DNA of 52,753 nucleotides from JAAEQG01 sp023133475. GTDB taxonomy: Bacteria; Planctomycetota; Phycisphaerae; UBA1845. The position numbers were made by a program, and so were the translations under genes. The notes beneath the pieces were generated by a model that saw only the letters and a list, made by a program, of their open reading frames with translations, was not told the DNA's origin and made no database searches. This document shows positions 11,101 to 23,100 of the stretch, one piece after another. The DNA is taken from NCBI GenBank assembly GCA_030631415.1, contig DAOVLE010000003.1:1-52753 (forward strand), written 5' to 3'. Position 1 is the first letter of the stretch; the number at the start of each line of letters is the position of its first letter.

Positions 11101-14100
11101 GGTCGGATGATGCCGGATTGCGGTGATCTAAGGTTCACCAACGCCAACAGCACCAGCTTGCTGGATTACTGGATCGAATCGGGCTGTGACACCGATTCGA
11201 CCCTGGTGTGGGTGAAGGTTCCTTCGATCCCAACCGTGGGAACCACGATCTACATGTACTACGCTAATCCATCCGCAAGCCCCGCCAGTGACGGCGAGGC
11301 CACTTTTGAGTTCTTTGATGATTTTGAAGGAGCGAGCATCGACACCATAAAGTGGGACATGAGTGCCACTAATGTGACGCCATCTACCGACCACGCTTTT
11401 CATGGCTCAAAGTCAGCCATGTTTACAAGCACTGGGCTCTTTCAGAAATCGTTTACGCATGGTGACTTCGCATTTAAGTATTGGGCTTACTTTGAAAGTG
11501 CACCCCATTGGGTATATGCAATCTTTCATGGCGATTCAGGGAACAAGGTTAATGTTTTTTGGGGCTATCCAACTGCGGGAAATATCGGTTATGAAACAAG
11601 TGATAACGCAAAACACGATATAGGCGTTGCGGTTGCTCTCAATGACTGGAAAGCGCTCGAAATAAGAAAGGTTGATTTTAGTGCGGACACCTATGATATA
11701 GTTTATGATGACGTTGTAATTAAACATGCGCTCAGCATGAGCCCCGGAACCTATAATGATGCTATCTATGTAGGATCGCTGGGTGCCACTTTCTATATGG
11801 ATTGCTTTCTCATCCGCAAATACGCCTCTCCCGAGCCGGCTGCGGGTGTTGGGGCGGAGAGAAGCCACTGGGACGACAATGACTGCAACGGGAACCTGAT
11901 CCCAGACGAGTGCGACGTGCCTCCGCTGGGTGATGGCCCGGACTGCAACAATGACGGCGTCCCCGACGAGTGCCAGTTAACCGACAACGATTGCAATGGC
12001 AATCTCGTCCCCGACGAGTGCGACGTGCCTCCGCTGGGCGATGGGCCTGATTGCAACGGCAACGCCATCCCCGATGAGTGCGATATAGCGGCCGGCACCA
12101 GCCTGGATTGCCAACCTGACGGCGTTCCCGATGAGTGCCAGTTGGCCGACAACGATTGCAACGAGAACAGTGTTCCCGACGATTGTGATATCGCCGGCAG
12201 CACCAGCCCGGACTGCAACACCGACGCAATCCCCGACGAGTGCCAGTTGAGCGAGAACGACTGCAATAACAATATGATCCCCGACGATTGCGATATCGCC
12301 TCGGGCACCAGTGAGGATTGCCAGCCGAATGGTGTCCCCGACGAGTGTGACCTTGGCATAACCACCCCCCCCGGGCCGGCCTTTGGGTGGGGGATGAACA
12401 ATCATGGCCAGGCTACCCCGCCGGAGGGCAACGATTTTGTCGCCATTGACGCAGGCTGGGCACACAGTCTGGCGGTCAAGGTTGACGGGTCGATCGCCGG
12501 GTGGGGCTGTAATGAGTATTGGCAGGCCACCCCACCTTCCGGTAACGATTTTGCGGCTGTTGCTGCCGGCACTACTCACAGTGTGGCTCTCAAGACCGAC
12601 GGCTCGCTGGTCGCGTGGGGCTATAACTACAGTGGTTCGTGCAACGTTCCGAGCGGCAACGACTTTGTGGCCATCGCCGCCGGTGAGAATTTCGGCCTGG
12701 CCCTTAAGGAGGACGGCTCGATCGTCGGTTGGGGCGCGAACGCGAATGGTGAAAGCACACCCCCCGCCGGGAACGACTTTGTAGCCATTGACGTGGGCTT
12801 CCACCACAGTCTGGCGCTTAAGGATGACGGCTCGATAGTTGCGTGGGGCTACAACGTGGGAGGCCAGTGCGACGCGCCCGCAGGCAACGACTTCGTGGCA
12901 ATTGCCGGAGGAGCGGATCACAGTCTGGCGCTTAAGGCTGACGGCTCGCTGGTCGCGTGGGGCTGTGGTCATGAAAACAGCGGCCAATGCGACGTGCCCG
13001 CCGGCAACGATTTTGTGGCTATTGCCGCAAACTGGCTCCACAGTCTGGCTCTCAAGTCCGACGGTTCGATAGTCGCGTGGGGCAGGAACGACGAGGGCCA
13101 ATGCAATGTGCCCGCCGGAAACGGTTTTGTGGTCATTGCCGCGGGTGGGCAGCATAGTCTGGCTCTGACCGGCAACGCCACCGGGGACTGCAACGAGAAC
13201 GGAATTCCGGATGAGTGCGACATCGCCGCCGGCACCAGTGAGGACTGCCAACCCAACGGCAGGCCTGATGAGTGCGACATCGGCGTGGTGTTCGACGGGT
13301 TGGACGCGTTGTCCGACGGTTTGGTGGCTTATTGGGAGATGGATGGGGACTGGCTCGATTCCACCGGCAACGGGCACGACGGCACCCCAGGCGGCGACCC
13401 TGGTTTTGTGCCGGGGATGTTCGGGCAAGCCGGCTGGTTTGACGGCGCGGGTGACCATGTCACCTTCACAGACTTCCCTGCAATGCCGGAGGGAACCATC
13501 AGTTTTTGGTTCAGGCCCAGCCACTTGGGCTCGGGAGCAGGCATTCTGTCCGCCAGGGCCGGGTATTCAACGGGTGATCTTATCATATACGATGGCGAAA
13601 CCAGCGATAAGCTTATCGTGCTTGTGTGGAAAGATGGTGGTGGCTGGAGTGCGCTGACGTCGTCCACGCCGATCCTCACCGGAACCTGGTATCACGGCGT
13701 GTTTACGTGGGACAGCATCGTTGGGAAGAAGCTTTATGTGGATGGTGCGGCGGAAGCAAGCGACGATGATCTAACGCCTGTATTCGGCAGCGCAGCCGCA
13801 CTTCGGTTTGGGGTCCAAGACGGGCGCTACTATAACGGCCTGATCGACCAATTTGCTCTTTGGGACCGTGCGCTTTCGACTGGTGAGGTTTCGCTACTGT
13901 ACAATACCGCCAGCGAAGACTGCAATAACAATGGGATTCCCGACGAGTGCGACGTGCCGCCGATTGGGGATGGGCCGGACTGCAACAACGACGGTGTTCC
14001 CGACGAATGCCAGTTGGCTGACAATGACTGCAACAACAACGACATCCCCGACGAATGCGACGTTCCGCCCATCGGCGAAGAGCCCGACTGCAACGGAAAC

Positions 14101-17100
14101 CTGACCCCCGACGATTGCGACATAGCCGCGGGGACCAGCGCGGACTGTCAGCCTGACGGCATTCCCGATGACTGCCAGTTGGCCGACAACGATTGCAACG
14201 GCAACAGCGTGCCCGACGAGTGCGACATCGCAGGCGCCACCAGCGTCGACAACAACGCCAACAACATCCCCGACGAATGCGAAGCCCCACCGGAGATTGT
14301 GACCCACTCGCCGGGCGGGATTGTCTATCAACCGGTCAACTTCGTGGACGTGACCTTCAGCGAAATGATGAACGGCGCCACGTTCGAGCCCGAGGATGTC
14401 TTGTTGACTGATCCCGATGGTGGCGTCATCGCTGTGGACGCGCCGGTGAATTTGGGCGGGAACGTCTGGCGGATCGGCTTCGCCCAGCAGTCCCAGGTGG
14501 GACTCTACGAGATGATCGTGGGCCCGGACGTGGTGAGCGTGGCCGGCCATGCCATGACCGAAGCCTATACCGGGCAATTCTGCATCCTGTTGGGCGAGGC
14601 TGGCATTGTCGAGCTTCTCCCGCACGTGACCGAGGCGAACCCCACGTATGTTGAACATTGGCCGTTGCAATCCGTGTATGTCACATTCAATCGGGCTATC
14701 GATGCCGATACCTTCACAGTGGGAGATGTTCAGCTTGTCGGGCCTGATGGGAATGTCACCATCGTGTCCGTCTCGCCGGTGTCCGAGACCGTGCTTGAAG
14801 TTACCTGGTCACCGCAGACGCAAGACGGGGACTACCTGCTGCGAGTCGGCCCGAGCATCAGCGACCTCTGTGGCGTGGCGATGGATGCTGCCTTCGAGGT
14901 GACAATTGTCCTTAACGCCGCGTCACCGGAAATCGTTTCACATACTCCGCAAGGCCCGGTGCACTACGTTTTCGATCATCTGGACGTGACCTTCAGCGAA
15001 GCCGTCAATTCGAGTTCGTTCACTACGGACGATGTCGTTCTGGTTGGGCCGCTGGGAGAGATACCCGTCGCTTCGGTTTCGCCGCAAGGCGGTTATGTCT
15101 ACCGTATCAGCTTCACCGGGCAGACAGGCAACGGTGATTACATGTTCACCATAGGCCCGGACGTTACGGATACAGCCGGCACGCCCATGGCTTCAGTTTA
15201 CCAGCCTACCGTGACCGTGGCGCTGCCCAACCTGGAATTGACCAATTGCCTCGGGCCTGACGATGCCGATGCTGGAGAGTCGATCGAGGTTAATTGGACA
15301 GTGACCAACGTCGGCACCTTGGAGGCGACCGGCTCGTGGCTGGACAAGATTTACCTGTCCGACGACGACGCTATTGGTGGAGACCTCGAGTTGGGCAGCT
15401 TTTTGCGGTATGGGCCGCTGGCTGACGGCGACTCATACAACCGGACGCAGCAGGGCGGCCCAATCCCGGCGAACTACGCCGGCACATACTGGGTCGTCGT
15501 GGTCACCGATGCCACCAATACAGTCAGCGAACCCGGCGCGGAAGACAACAACGCATTGGTCTGTGGGACTGTCTTCGTCAATGATACGGCTGCTCCCGAG
15601 ACGATCATCACCTCCGGGCCGGCTGATGGGGCTGTGCTGAATGTCACGGAGGTGACCTTCGAGTGGACGGGGACGGACAACTCCGCGCCCGTCGAGCAAC
15701 TGGAGTATTCGTCGTGCTTCTGGGCGGAGTGCGATCCCGGCACCGGCCCCTTCAGTTCGGATACGTCCTACACGTTCTACTCTTTGGGCGAGGGGAGCGT
15801 CACCATCAAGGTTACAACCCGTGACCTGGCAGACAACATCGACCCGACGCCCGAGGTGCGCAGCTTTACGATTGACCTGACGCCACCTGACGTCCTCGAA
15901 CATGCGCCTACCGGCGATGTGTATGTGCCCGTGGCTTACGTCGACGTAACCTTCAGCGAGGGAATCAACGCCGCCACGTTCTCTACCGGCGATATCATTT
16001 TGACCGGGCCAGCCGGTGCCATCGCGGTGAATTCACCCGTCCATCAGGGCGCCAACGTGTGGCGGATCGGCTTCGCATCTCAGGACACCGAGGGAGATTA
16101 CATCATCACCATAGGCCCGGATATTGAAGACCCGGCTGGTAGTGGTATGGACGAGGCTTACGTGGGCGATTTCACCCTCCTGCTGCCCGATCTGGCGGTG
16201 AGCAGTCTGACCATTCCGGCAGCGGCTCAGACCGAGCAGACAATCGAGGTCAGTTGGACGGTGACCAACAGCGGTGACGGTTCTGCGACGGGTAGTTGGC
16301 AGGACTGTGTCTATCTGTCCGAGGATGATGCAATCGGTGGTGACACACTGCTGGGGTGCTTCGCGCGTCCGTCGGAACCAGCCAGCGGTGGGCACTACGA
16401 CACGGCTGGGATGGTCACCATTCCAGGACTGCTGCCCGACGGCGACTACTGGATCATCGTAGTGGCTGACGGGAACGAGGAGTTGGTCGAATCGGTGGAG
16501 GGTGTCGAGAATAATGGGCTGGTCAGCACCTCGCCGATTGCCATTGCGCTGGCTCCGCGCCCCGATCTGCAGATAACCGGGCTGACCCCGCCGCCGGACA
16601 TTCCGTCTGGTGCGATGGTCGAGGTCGTCTGGACGGTGACAAACATGGGCAACGCCCCGGCGGTTGGGCCTTGGAACGAGCGGATTTCCGGCTCGACCGA
16701 CGACACCATCGGCGATGACAATGCCGGATCGAGTGAGCACCGCTATGCCGGTGTGCTGGCTCCGGGTGAGAGCATCGTGCGAGTCGATACCTATCAAGCC
16801 CCGGGGTCGATACCTCCGGGCGGGTTCTGGATCGTGGTCTGTGCCGACAGCGGCAGCGAGGTTTCAGAGCAGGACGAGAACAACAACTGTGCCATCGCCG
16901 AGGTGTGCGTTGACTGTCAGCAGCCTGACTTGGTGCTCACCAGCATCGTTGGGCCTGTCGAGGCGACCTGGCACATCGATGTCGAGTGGACGGTCCTCAA
17001 CAACGGGAACGGAACCGCCCACGGCTATTGGTGGGATCGGGTGTATCTCTCCGCCGATACCGAAGTTGGCGGTGACGACATCCTCGTCGGCGAGTTCCAG

Positions 17101-20100
17101 AAGATAGGCCCGCTGGATGTGGCAGAGAGCTACACGGACAATAAGCCGGTGGCGATTCCGGTCGATCTGGAAGGGCCTTATTATCTCATCGTGGTGACCG
17201 ATGCGCTCAACAACGTGTCCGAACCGGGCGGTGAGGGCAACAACTCGCTGGTGCGCGTGGAGAGTGTCAACATCAGTCAGCCGGACCTTCCGGACCTGAT
17301 CGTGTCGCAGCTTACCGCGCCGACGGAGGTGGTGACCGGTGAGACGATTACGGTCAACTGGACGGTGTCCAACGCCGGCGAGTTGGCGGCTGATGGTGCG
17401 TGGATCGACCGGGTGTACCTCTCCAACAACGATCAGTACGACGCGGGTGACACCGCCATGGTGCTATTCGCACCTCCGAGTTCGCTGGATGTCGGCCAGA
17501 CGTATCCTGGTGTGGGGCAGTTCTCGCTTCCAGGGACGCCCGGGGACTACTGGATAATTGTCTACACGGACTCGAACGACAATATCGAGGAGGGCGCCGA
17601 CGACGACAACAATACGTACACAAGACCCATTACCGTGGGTATGGCCCCGCGTCCGGACCTGCTGATGGTCGAGGTGATCGCGGCGGCTAGTGGTGTGGCG
17701 GGTAGTGAGGTTCCCGTGCAGTGGACGGTCCGCAACGACGGCGAGATAGAGGCGCCCGGCGGTTGGACGGATCGGGTGTACATCTCCACCGACGCGGTGT
17801 TGGGTGACGATCTGCAGTTGGCCCAGTTCGAGCGGGTTGACCCGCTGGGCATTTTCGAGGAGTACACCCACCAGGAGCAGGTTACGGTCCCGATCACATT
17901 CGAGGGCCATTACTACTTCCTGGTGGTGACGGATGTGTACAACGAGTTGGGTGAAGGCCCGGATACTGCCGCCAACGAGCGTTTCACGGACCAGACCACC
18001 GAGATCGTGCAACCGGACCTTCCGGACCTGACGGTCACGACGATCAATGCCGTGACGTTCGAGATGACCGGTGAGATTATTGAAGTGAGCTGGGAAGTGA
18101 GCAACATCGGCGAGTGGCCGGCGGTGGGCGAATGGAAAGACCGGCTGTATATCTCCACGGATAATCAGTGGGATACAAGCGATCTTCTGCTCGGTTGGAT
18201 GCTTATCGACAGTCCTTTGGCTGACGGGTCCAGCTACCTCGCCGGTGGCGACTACAGACTTCCGGCTCAAGCCGGCACGTACTGGTTCATCGTAATCACC
18301 AATGCCGACGGCGACGTGGAGGAAGGCGCCGATCTGGTTAACAACACTTATGTTTCACCGTCCACAATCACACTGGAGAGCCCGCCGCGCCCGGACTTGC
18401 AGGTGCTAAGCGTTGAGCCTCCAGCCACACATGTTGCCGGCGAACCGATGGAAGTGACCTGGACGGTGACCAACACCAGCATCGACATCCCGGCGATCGG
18501 CCCGTGGTACGAGCGAATCTACATTTCGCCCAACGCACAGATCGGCGGCGATTCGCTAGTGGCAAACATTTATTATGACGGGACGATTCAACCAGGCGAG
18601 ACTATGGAGTGGACCTATGAGCTGAGCACCCCGTACATGCCCAACGGATACTACGTGGTGGTGTGCACGGATGCTGGTTTGCATGTGGCTGAGACCAACG
18701 AGAGCAACAACTGTGCGATTACCGCAACCGCGTCGCACATCGTGTTGCCGGACTTGGCGGTTTCGGATGTTGTGGCTCCGGCGGATGCCTATGCCGGCTC
18801 GATAATCCCGATCAGTTGGACGGTGACCAACATCGGCGGGGCGAGCACTGCCCCGTTCCACTGGGTTGACGCGGTGTACATGTCGCACGACGGGCAGAGC
18901 ACCCTGATGGGCACCCGGTACTACATGTTGCCGTTGTTGCCGACGAACAGTTGCACCGGCGAGGTGAACGTGACCCTTCCGGACCGTATCGTCGGCGAGT
19001 ACCAGTTCTACGTGAAGACCGACGTTTACAACTACGTCCACGAAGAGGGGCCGGCGGAGAATAATACCGCCTATGCCCCGAATCCGACCGACATCGTTCA
19101 GCCGGACCGCCCGAACCTGGTGGTGACGGACATCGTGCTTTCGTCGAACGGCGTGACCTGGACGGTGACGAATACCAGTGTGGTTTCCGCGAATGGTTTC
19201 TGGTGCGACCGGGTGGTTGCGGTTTCGGAATCCAGCGGACAGGAGTTCGTGCTTGGCGATTACTACCGCTCGACACCAGTGGCTGCCGGCGATTCGTACT
19301 CGTGGACCGAGCCGATCGGGCTGGAACTGGACGACCCTGTCCTGCATGGTGAGTATCGTATCGTGGTGACCACGGACTACACCGACACGGTCAACGAAGG
19401 TCTTGGCAGCGGTGAGTACGACAACACCACCACCGACGATGAGACGTTTACGGTGACGGCTCCGGACCGCCCGAACCTGGTGGTGACGGACATTGTGCTT
19501 TCGTCGAACGGGGTGAGTTGGACGGTGATGAATATCGGGACGGCTTCGGCGACGGGCACCTGGTACGACCGGGTTGTGGCGGTTTCGGAAAGCGATCCCG
19601 GTCAGCAAATTGTGTTCGGCAACTATTCGCGGTCCGGCCCGTTGGCGGTCGGCGGTTTCTACGAGCAGAGCACCGCCATGCTGGAGATTGACGATCCGGC
19701 GTTGCACGGCGAGTATCGCATGGTGGTGACCACGGATTACAACGGCAGGGTCAACGAGGGCATGACCGGTGCCGAAGACGATAATACCACGATCGACGAC
19801 GAGACGTTCATGGTCATACAGCCTGCCCGGCCGAACCTTGTGGTGACGGACATTGTCACTCCTCCGGGCGATTTGGTGGGGGCGCCTTGTGTGATCCGCT
19901 GGACGGTGACCAATACGGGCGATGCGCCGGCGAACGGCTTCTGGTCGGATCGTATTATCCTGGTCTCCGAGGGTACCGGGCATGAGACGATTTTGGGGTA
20001 TTACGCGGGGTCGATGTCTGTGGCGATCGGCGATTCCTACGAGCGGACGGTGACGTCGGAGTACCCGCACGATGCCGGTGAGTACCGGCTCAAGATAATC

Positions 20101-23100
20101 ACGGATTACGCGAACACTCTGAACGAAGGCCTCACCGGTGGTGAAAACGACAACACGACGCTCGATGACGGGACGTTCCTGTCGACAACCTACCTGGTGA
20201 CGGTGGAGACGGACCTGGAGGAGGCGGTTGGTGGCACTCCGGTCCCGCTGCGTGGTCAGGCATTGACTTTGAACCCGAGTGAGCCGTTGCCCAATACCCC
20301 AGTGCTTGTGGGTGTGAAGGTGCGTGACACGTTGCGGACCTTGTCGGCGACGACCGACGATAAGGGCGACTACGAGACGACGTTCCATCCGTTGCCCACC
20401 GAAGGTGGGCGGTACCGTTTGATCGCCGGCCCGCCGTCCGATCTGGACCCGGCTCAGCAGGATGTCTTCCTGCTGTGGGGCATGAAGGCCAGCCCGCGCT
20501 ACGAGCAGGTGCTCATTTATCCTGGCTCGCCGGTTGCGGGTCAGATTTCGCTGGTCAACCGTGGTGATGTGACGCTGACCGGGGTGGATGTTTCGTTGGA
20601 GAGCACTCCGGAGTGGCTCGACGTTCAGCTTGAGCTTGCCGGTGACACATTGTTGCCGCTGGGTTCGATCCCGGTGTACTATACGCTGTCGGCTTCGGGT
20701 GGCGGGTCCGGCAACGTCCCGGTGGTGATGAACTTCACCAACGCCCAGGGTGCCACGGCCACCGGTCAACTGAACGTCACGGTGGCGGTTCCGTATGCGG
20801 CGTTGGCGGCTAATCCGACGCGGTTGCAGGCGACGATGGTGCGTAGCGGGCAGACGCTGGTCGGGCTGGAGATCACCAACGTGGGTGCAGCCACCGCGAC
20901 AGACCTGCACGTGTTCCTGCCGGATACGACCTGGATGCACCTGGGCTCGACGAATCTTCCGGACCTGGAGGCGGGCGAGTCAGCCACGGTGCTGCTGGAA
21001 CTGCTTCCGGACAAGGATATGCTTCTGGGCGAATACGGCGGGAGCATCTCGGTCGGTGACGCGCAGTTGACCTATGGTGTTGCGGTCCCGTATCGTTTCG
21101 ACCTGGTCTCGCAGCAGTTGACGAACATCACGGTGCTTGTGGAAGACGAAGCCACGTTCTATTCGACAGGCCAGTATTCCCCGGACGGCCCACTGGTTTC
21201 CGGTGCGCTGGTGCAATTGTTCGACCCGGAGACCGGTGATCTGGTGGCTGAGGGGACCACGGGGCAAAGTGAAGCGGTGGAGTTCCACAGTCTGACCGAG
21301 GGCTTCTACGACTTGCGTGTTCGCTCCGACGACCACGCCAACTACCGCGAGACTATCCTTGTCGAAGAGGACGGGGAAAACGAGTTCGATGCGTTCATCC
21401 CGCGTGAGACTGTCACCTATACGTGGACTGTGGAAGAGGTCGAGTGGGAAGACATCACCATAATCACGCTGGAGGCAGTGTTCGAGACGGTGGTTCCCAT
21501 GCCGGTGATCACGGTGGAGCCTCCACTGGTTGATCTTACGCAATACACGGAAGACGTTTTCCAGATTGACTTCACGATAAGGAATCACGGGCTAATTACA
21601 GCCGACGACGTGAGACTGAGCTTCGGTGACCATCCCAACTGGACGATCACACCGCTGGTTGAGGACCTCGGTGATTTGGAAGCGATGGGCGAGCGTGTGG
21701 TTCCGGTGATGTACGAGCGCGTGTCCAGATGGGACCAATGTTGGCCTTGTCAAGCGGTCGGTCGTTTGGAATGGAAGCTGGTGTGCAAGGAGGACGGTCA
21801 GTGGCACGAGGAGCAGATCTATGTCATCGCCTGTGTTTGTGGCGGCCCTGGCCCCGGCGGCGGCGGTGGTGGCGGCGGCGGCGGCGGTAGCGACCTCCCC
21901 AACTGGTACAGTGGCGGCTGGTATGACAGCAGTGGCGACAGTGGCCCCGGTAGCGGCAGCAGTGGTGGTGGCGGCGGCGACAGCGGCGGCAGCGGCTGGC
22001 CCGGCTGGCTTAGCGGCCCCGGTTGGGGCAGCCCTGGGCAGCCTTACTCCACCCAACCAAGCTGGTCGCCAGAGGAGGACTGTCGCGAGTGCGATCCGGA
22101 CGATTACGAACCGGACACTTATCTCAATGTCAATGTCTCCTCGGTCTTTACCCCGTTCGAGGTGGCGGCGGAGGCGTATATCCTTGGTCAGACCGGCGGA
22201 TGGATATCGGCGGACGTCGAGGTCACCGCGGAAGGTGGCATCGAGACGTGCTGCGACGCCAACGGCAATGTGCAAATGGAAACCTACGCTGACGCGGGAG
22301 GGTCAATCGAGCTAAGCCTCAACAACACGAGCTTCGAGTACGACTACAGCCAATCCTTCACCGCACTCGAGGTTGATATGGGCGGGACCAATGGCCACAA
22401 GCTGGTCTCCTTCGACGTCTCGGCGAGTTTCGTGGCTGGTCTGGTGGTCACCGGTGGTGGGTCGGTAAGCGGCAGGGTTGACAGTGGTGGGTGCGGTGAT
22501 CCGAGTGTTGATTTTAGTGGTTCACTCTGGGCCAGTGGTTTCCTCGGTATGGAGTCCACCGGTTCGGGGGTTCTCACCGTGGTGGGCCACGAGTCCGGCT
22601 CGGTGTCGTATACTGTCAGTGCCGGGTTCCACTCAGGTGCAAACGTCGGGTTCCACCTGGATGAGAGCGGGACCCTGGTGGGGCAGTCGTGCTTCGAGGG
22701 TGCCTACGTTATGGTCGACGTCAGTGCGACGTTGAACATACCCGGTTTTGCCAGTAAGACGATTACAGTAGTCCCCTGCACCGACCACTTCTTCATCGCC
22801 CCGATAGGCAATTGTGGTGACCTGGGTTGTCCCGGAGGGGGCAGAGACAATTATCTGCCGTCTCCGGACATCGAGCCGTATCGTCGTGATTTCAACCGTG
22901 CCGCCCGCGAAGTCCACCAGCGGTTGCACGATTCGCTTCCGAAGTATGGCTACCGGTATACGATGCGTGAAGCCAACACCCGCGACGAGAGCGACGGGAT
23001 TTGCGCCAAGGTCCGCCTGCAAATCGAGCAGCAGGCGGTGATCACCCGCACCGGGTTCGCCCCCAAACTGGTGATCGAAAACCCAGACGACCTGCTCGAG

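Larger units (their letters stand above)
2808..14285 (+). repeat. Eleven blocks of DCNxNGxPDEC repeats between folded modules
   Basis: I count about 58 units of 13 residues of the form [END]DC[NQ]xNxxPD[ED]C[DEQ] here, in eleven blocks; a twelfth block of three lies at about 24300-24450. The D-x-N-x-N-G spacing resembles thrombospondin type 3 and EF-hand calcium loops. Each unit has two Cys. Blocks lie before and between the propeller, DUF2341, RCC1 and LamG modules and probably act as stiff calcium-loaded spacers. Confidence 0.85.

Noticed and set aside
11977..13524. Open frame of 515 codons on the minus strand opposite the RCC1 block
   Set aside because: It mirrors the plus-strand repeats (recurring GDVALIRN-like units) and has no signal or family features.
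18556..20940. Open frame of 794 codons on the minus strand opposite the CARDB array
   Set aside because: It is antisense to a strong coding region, rich in Arg and His as expected of a GC-rich shadow, and has no motif or start signal.
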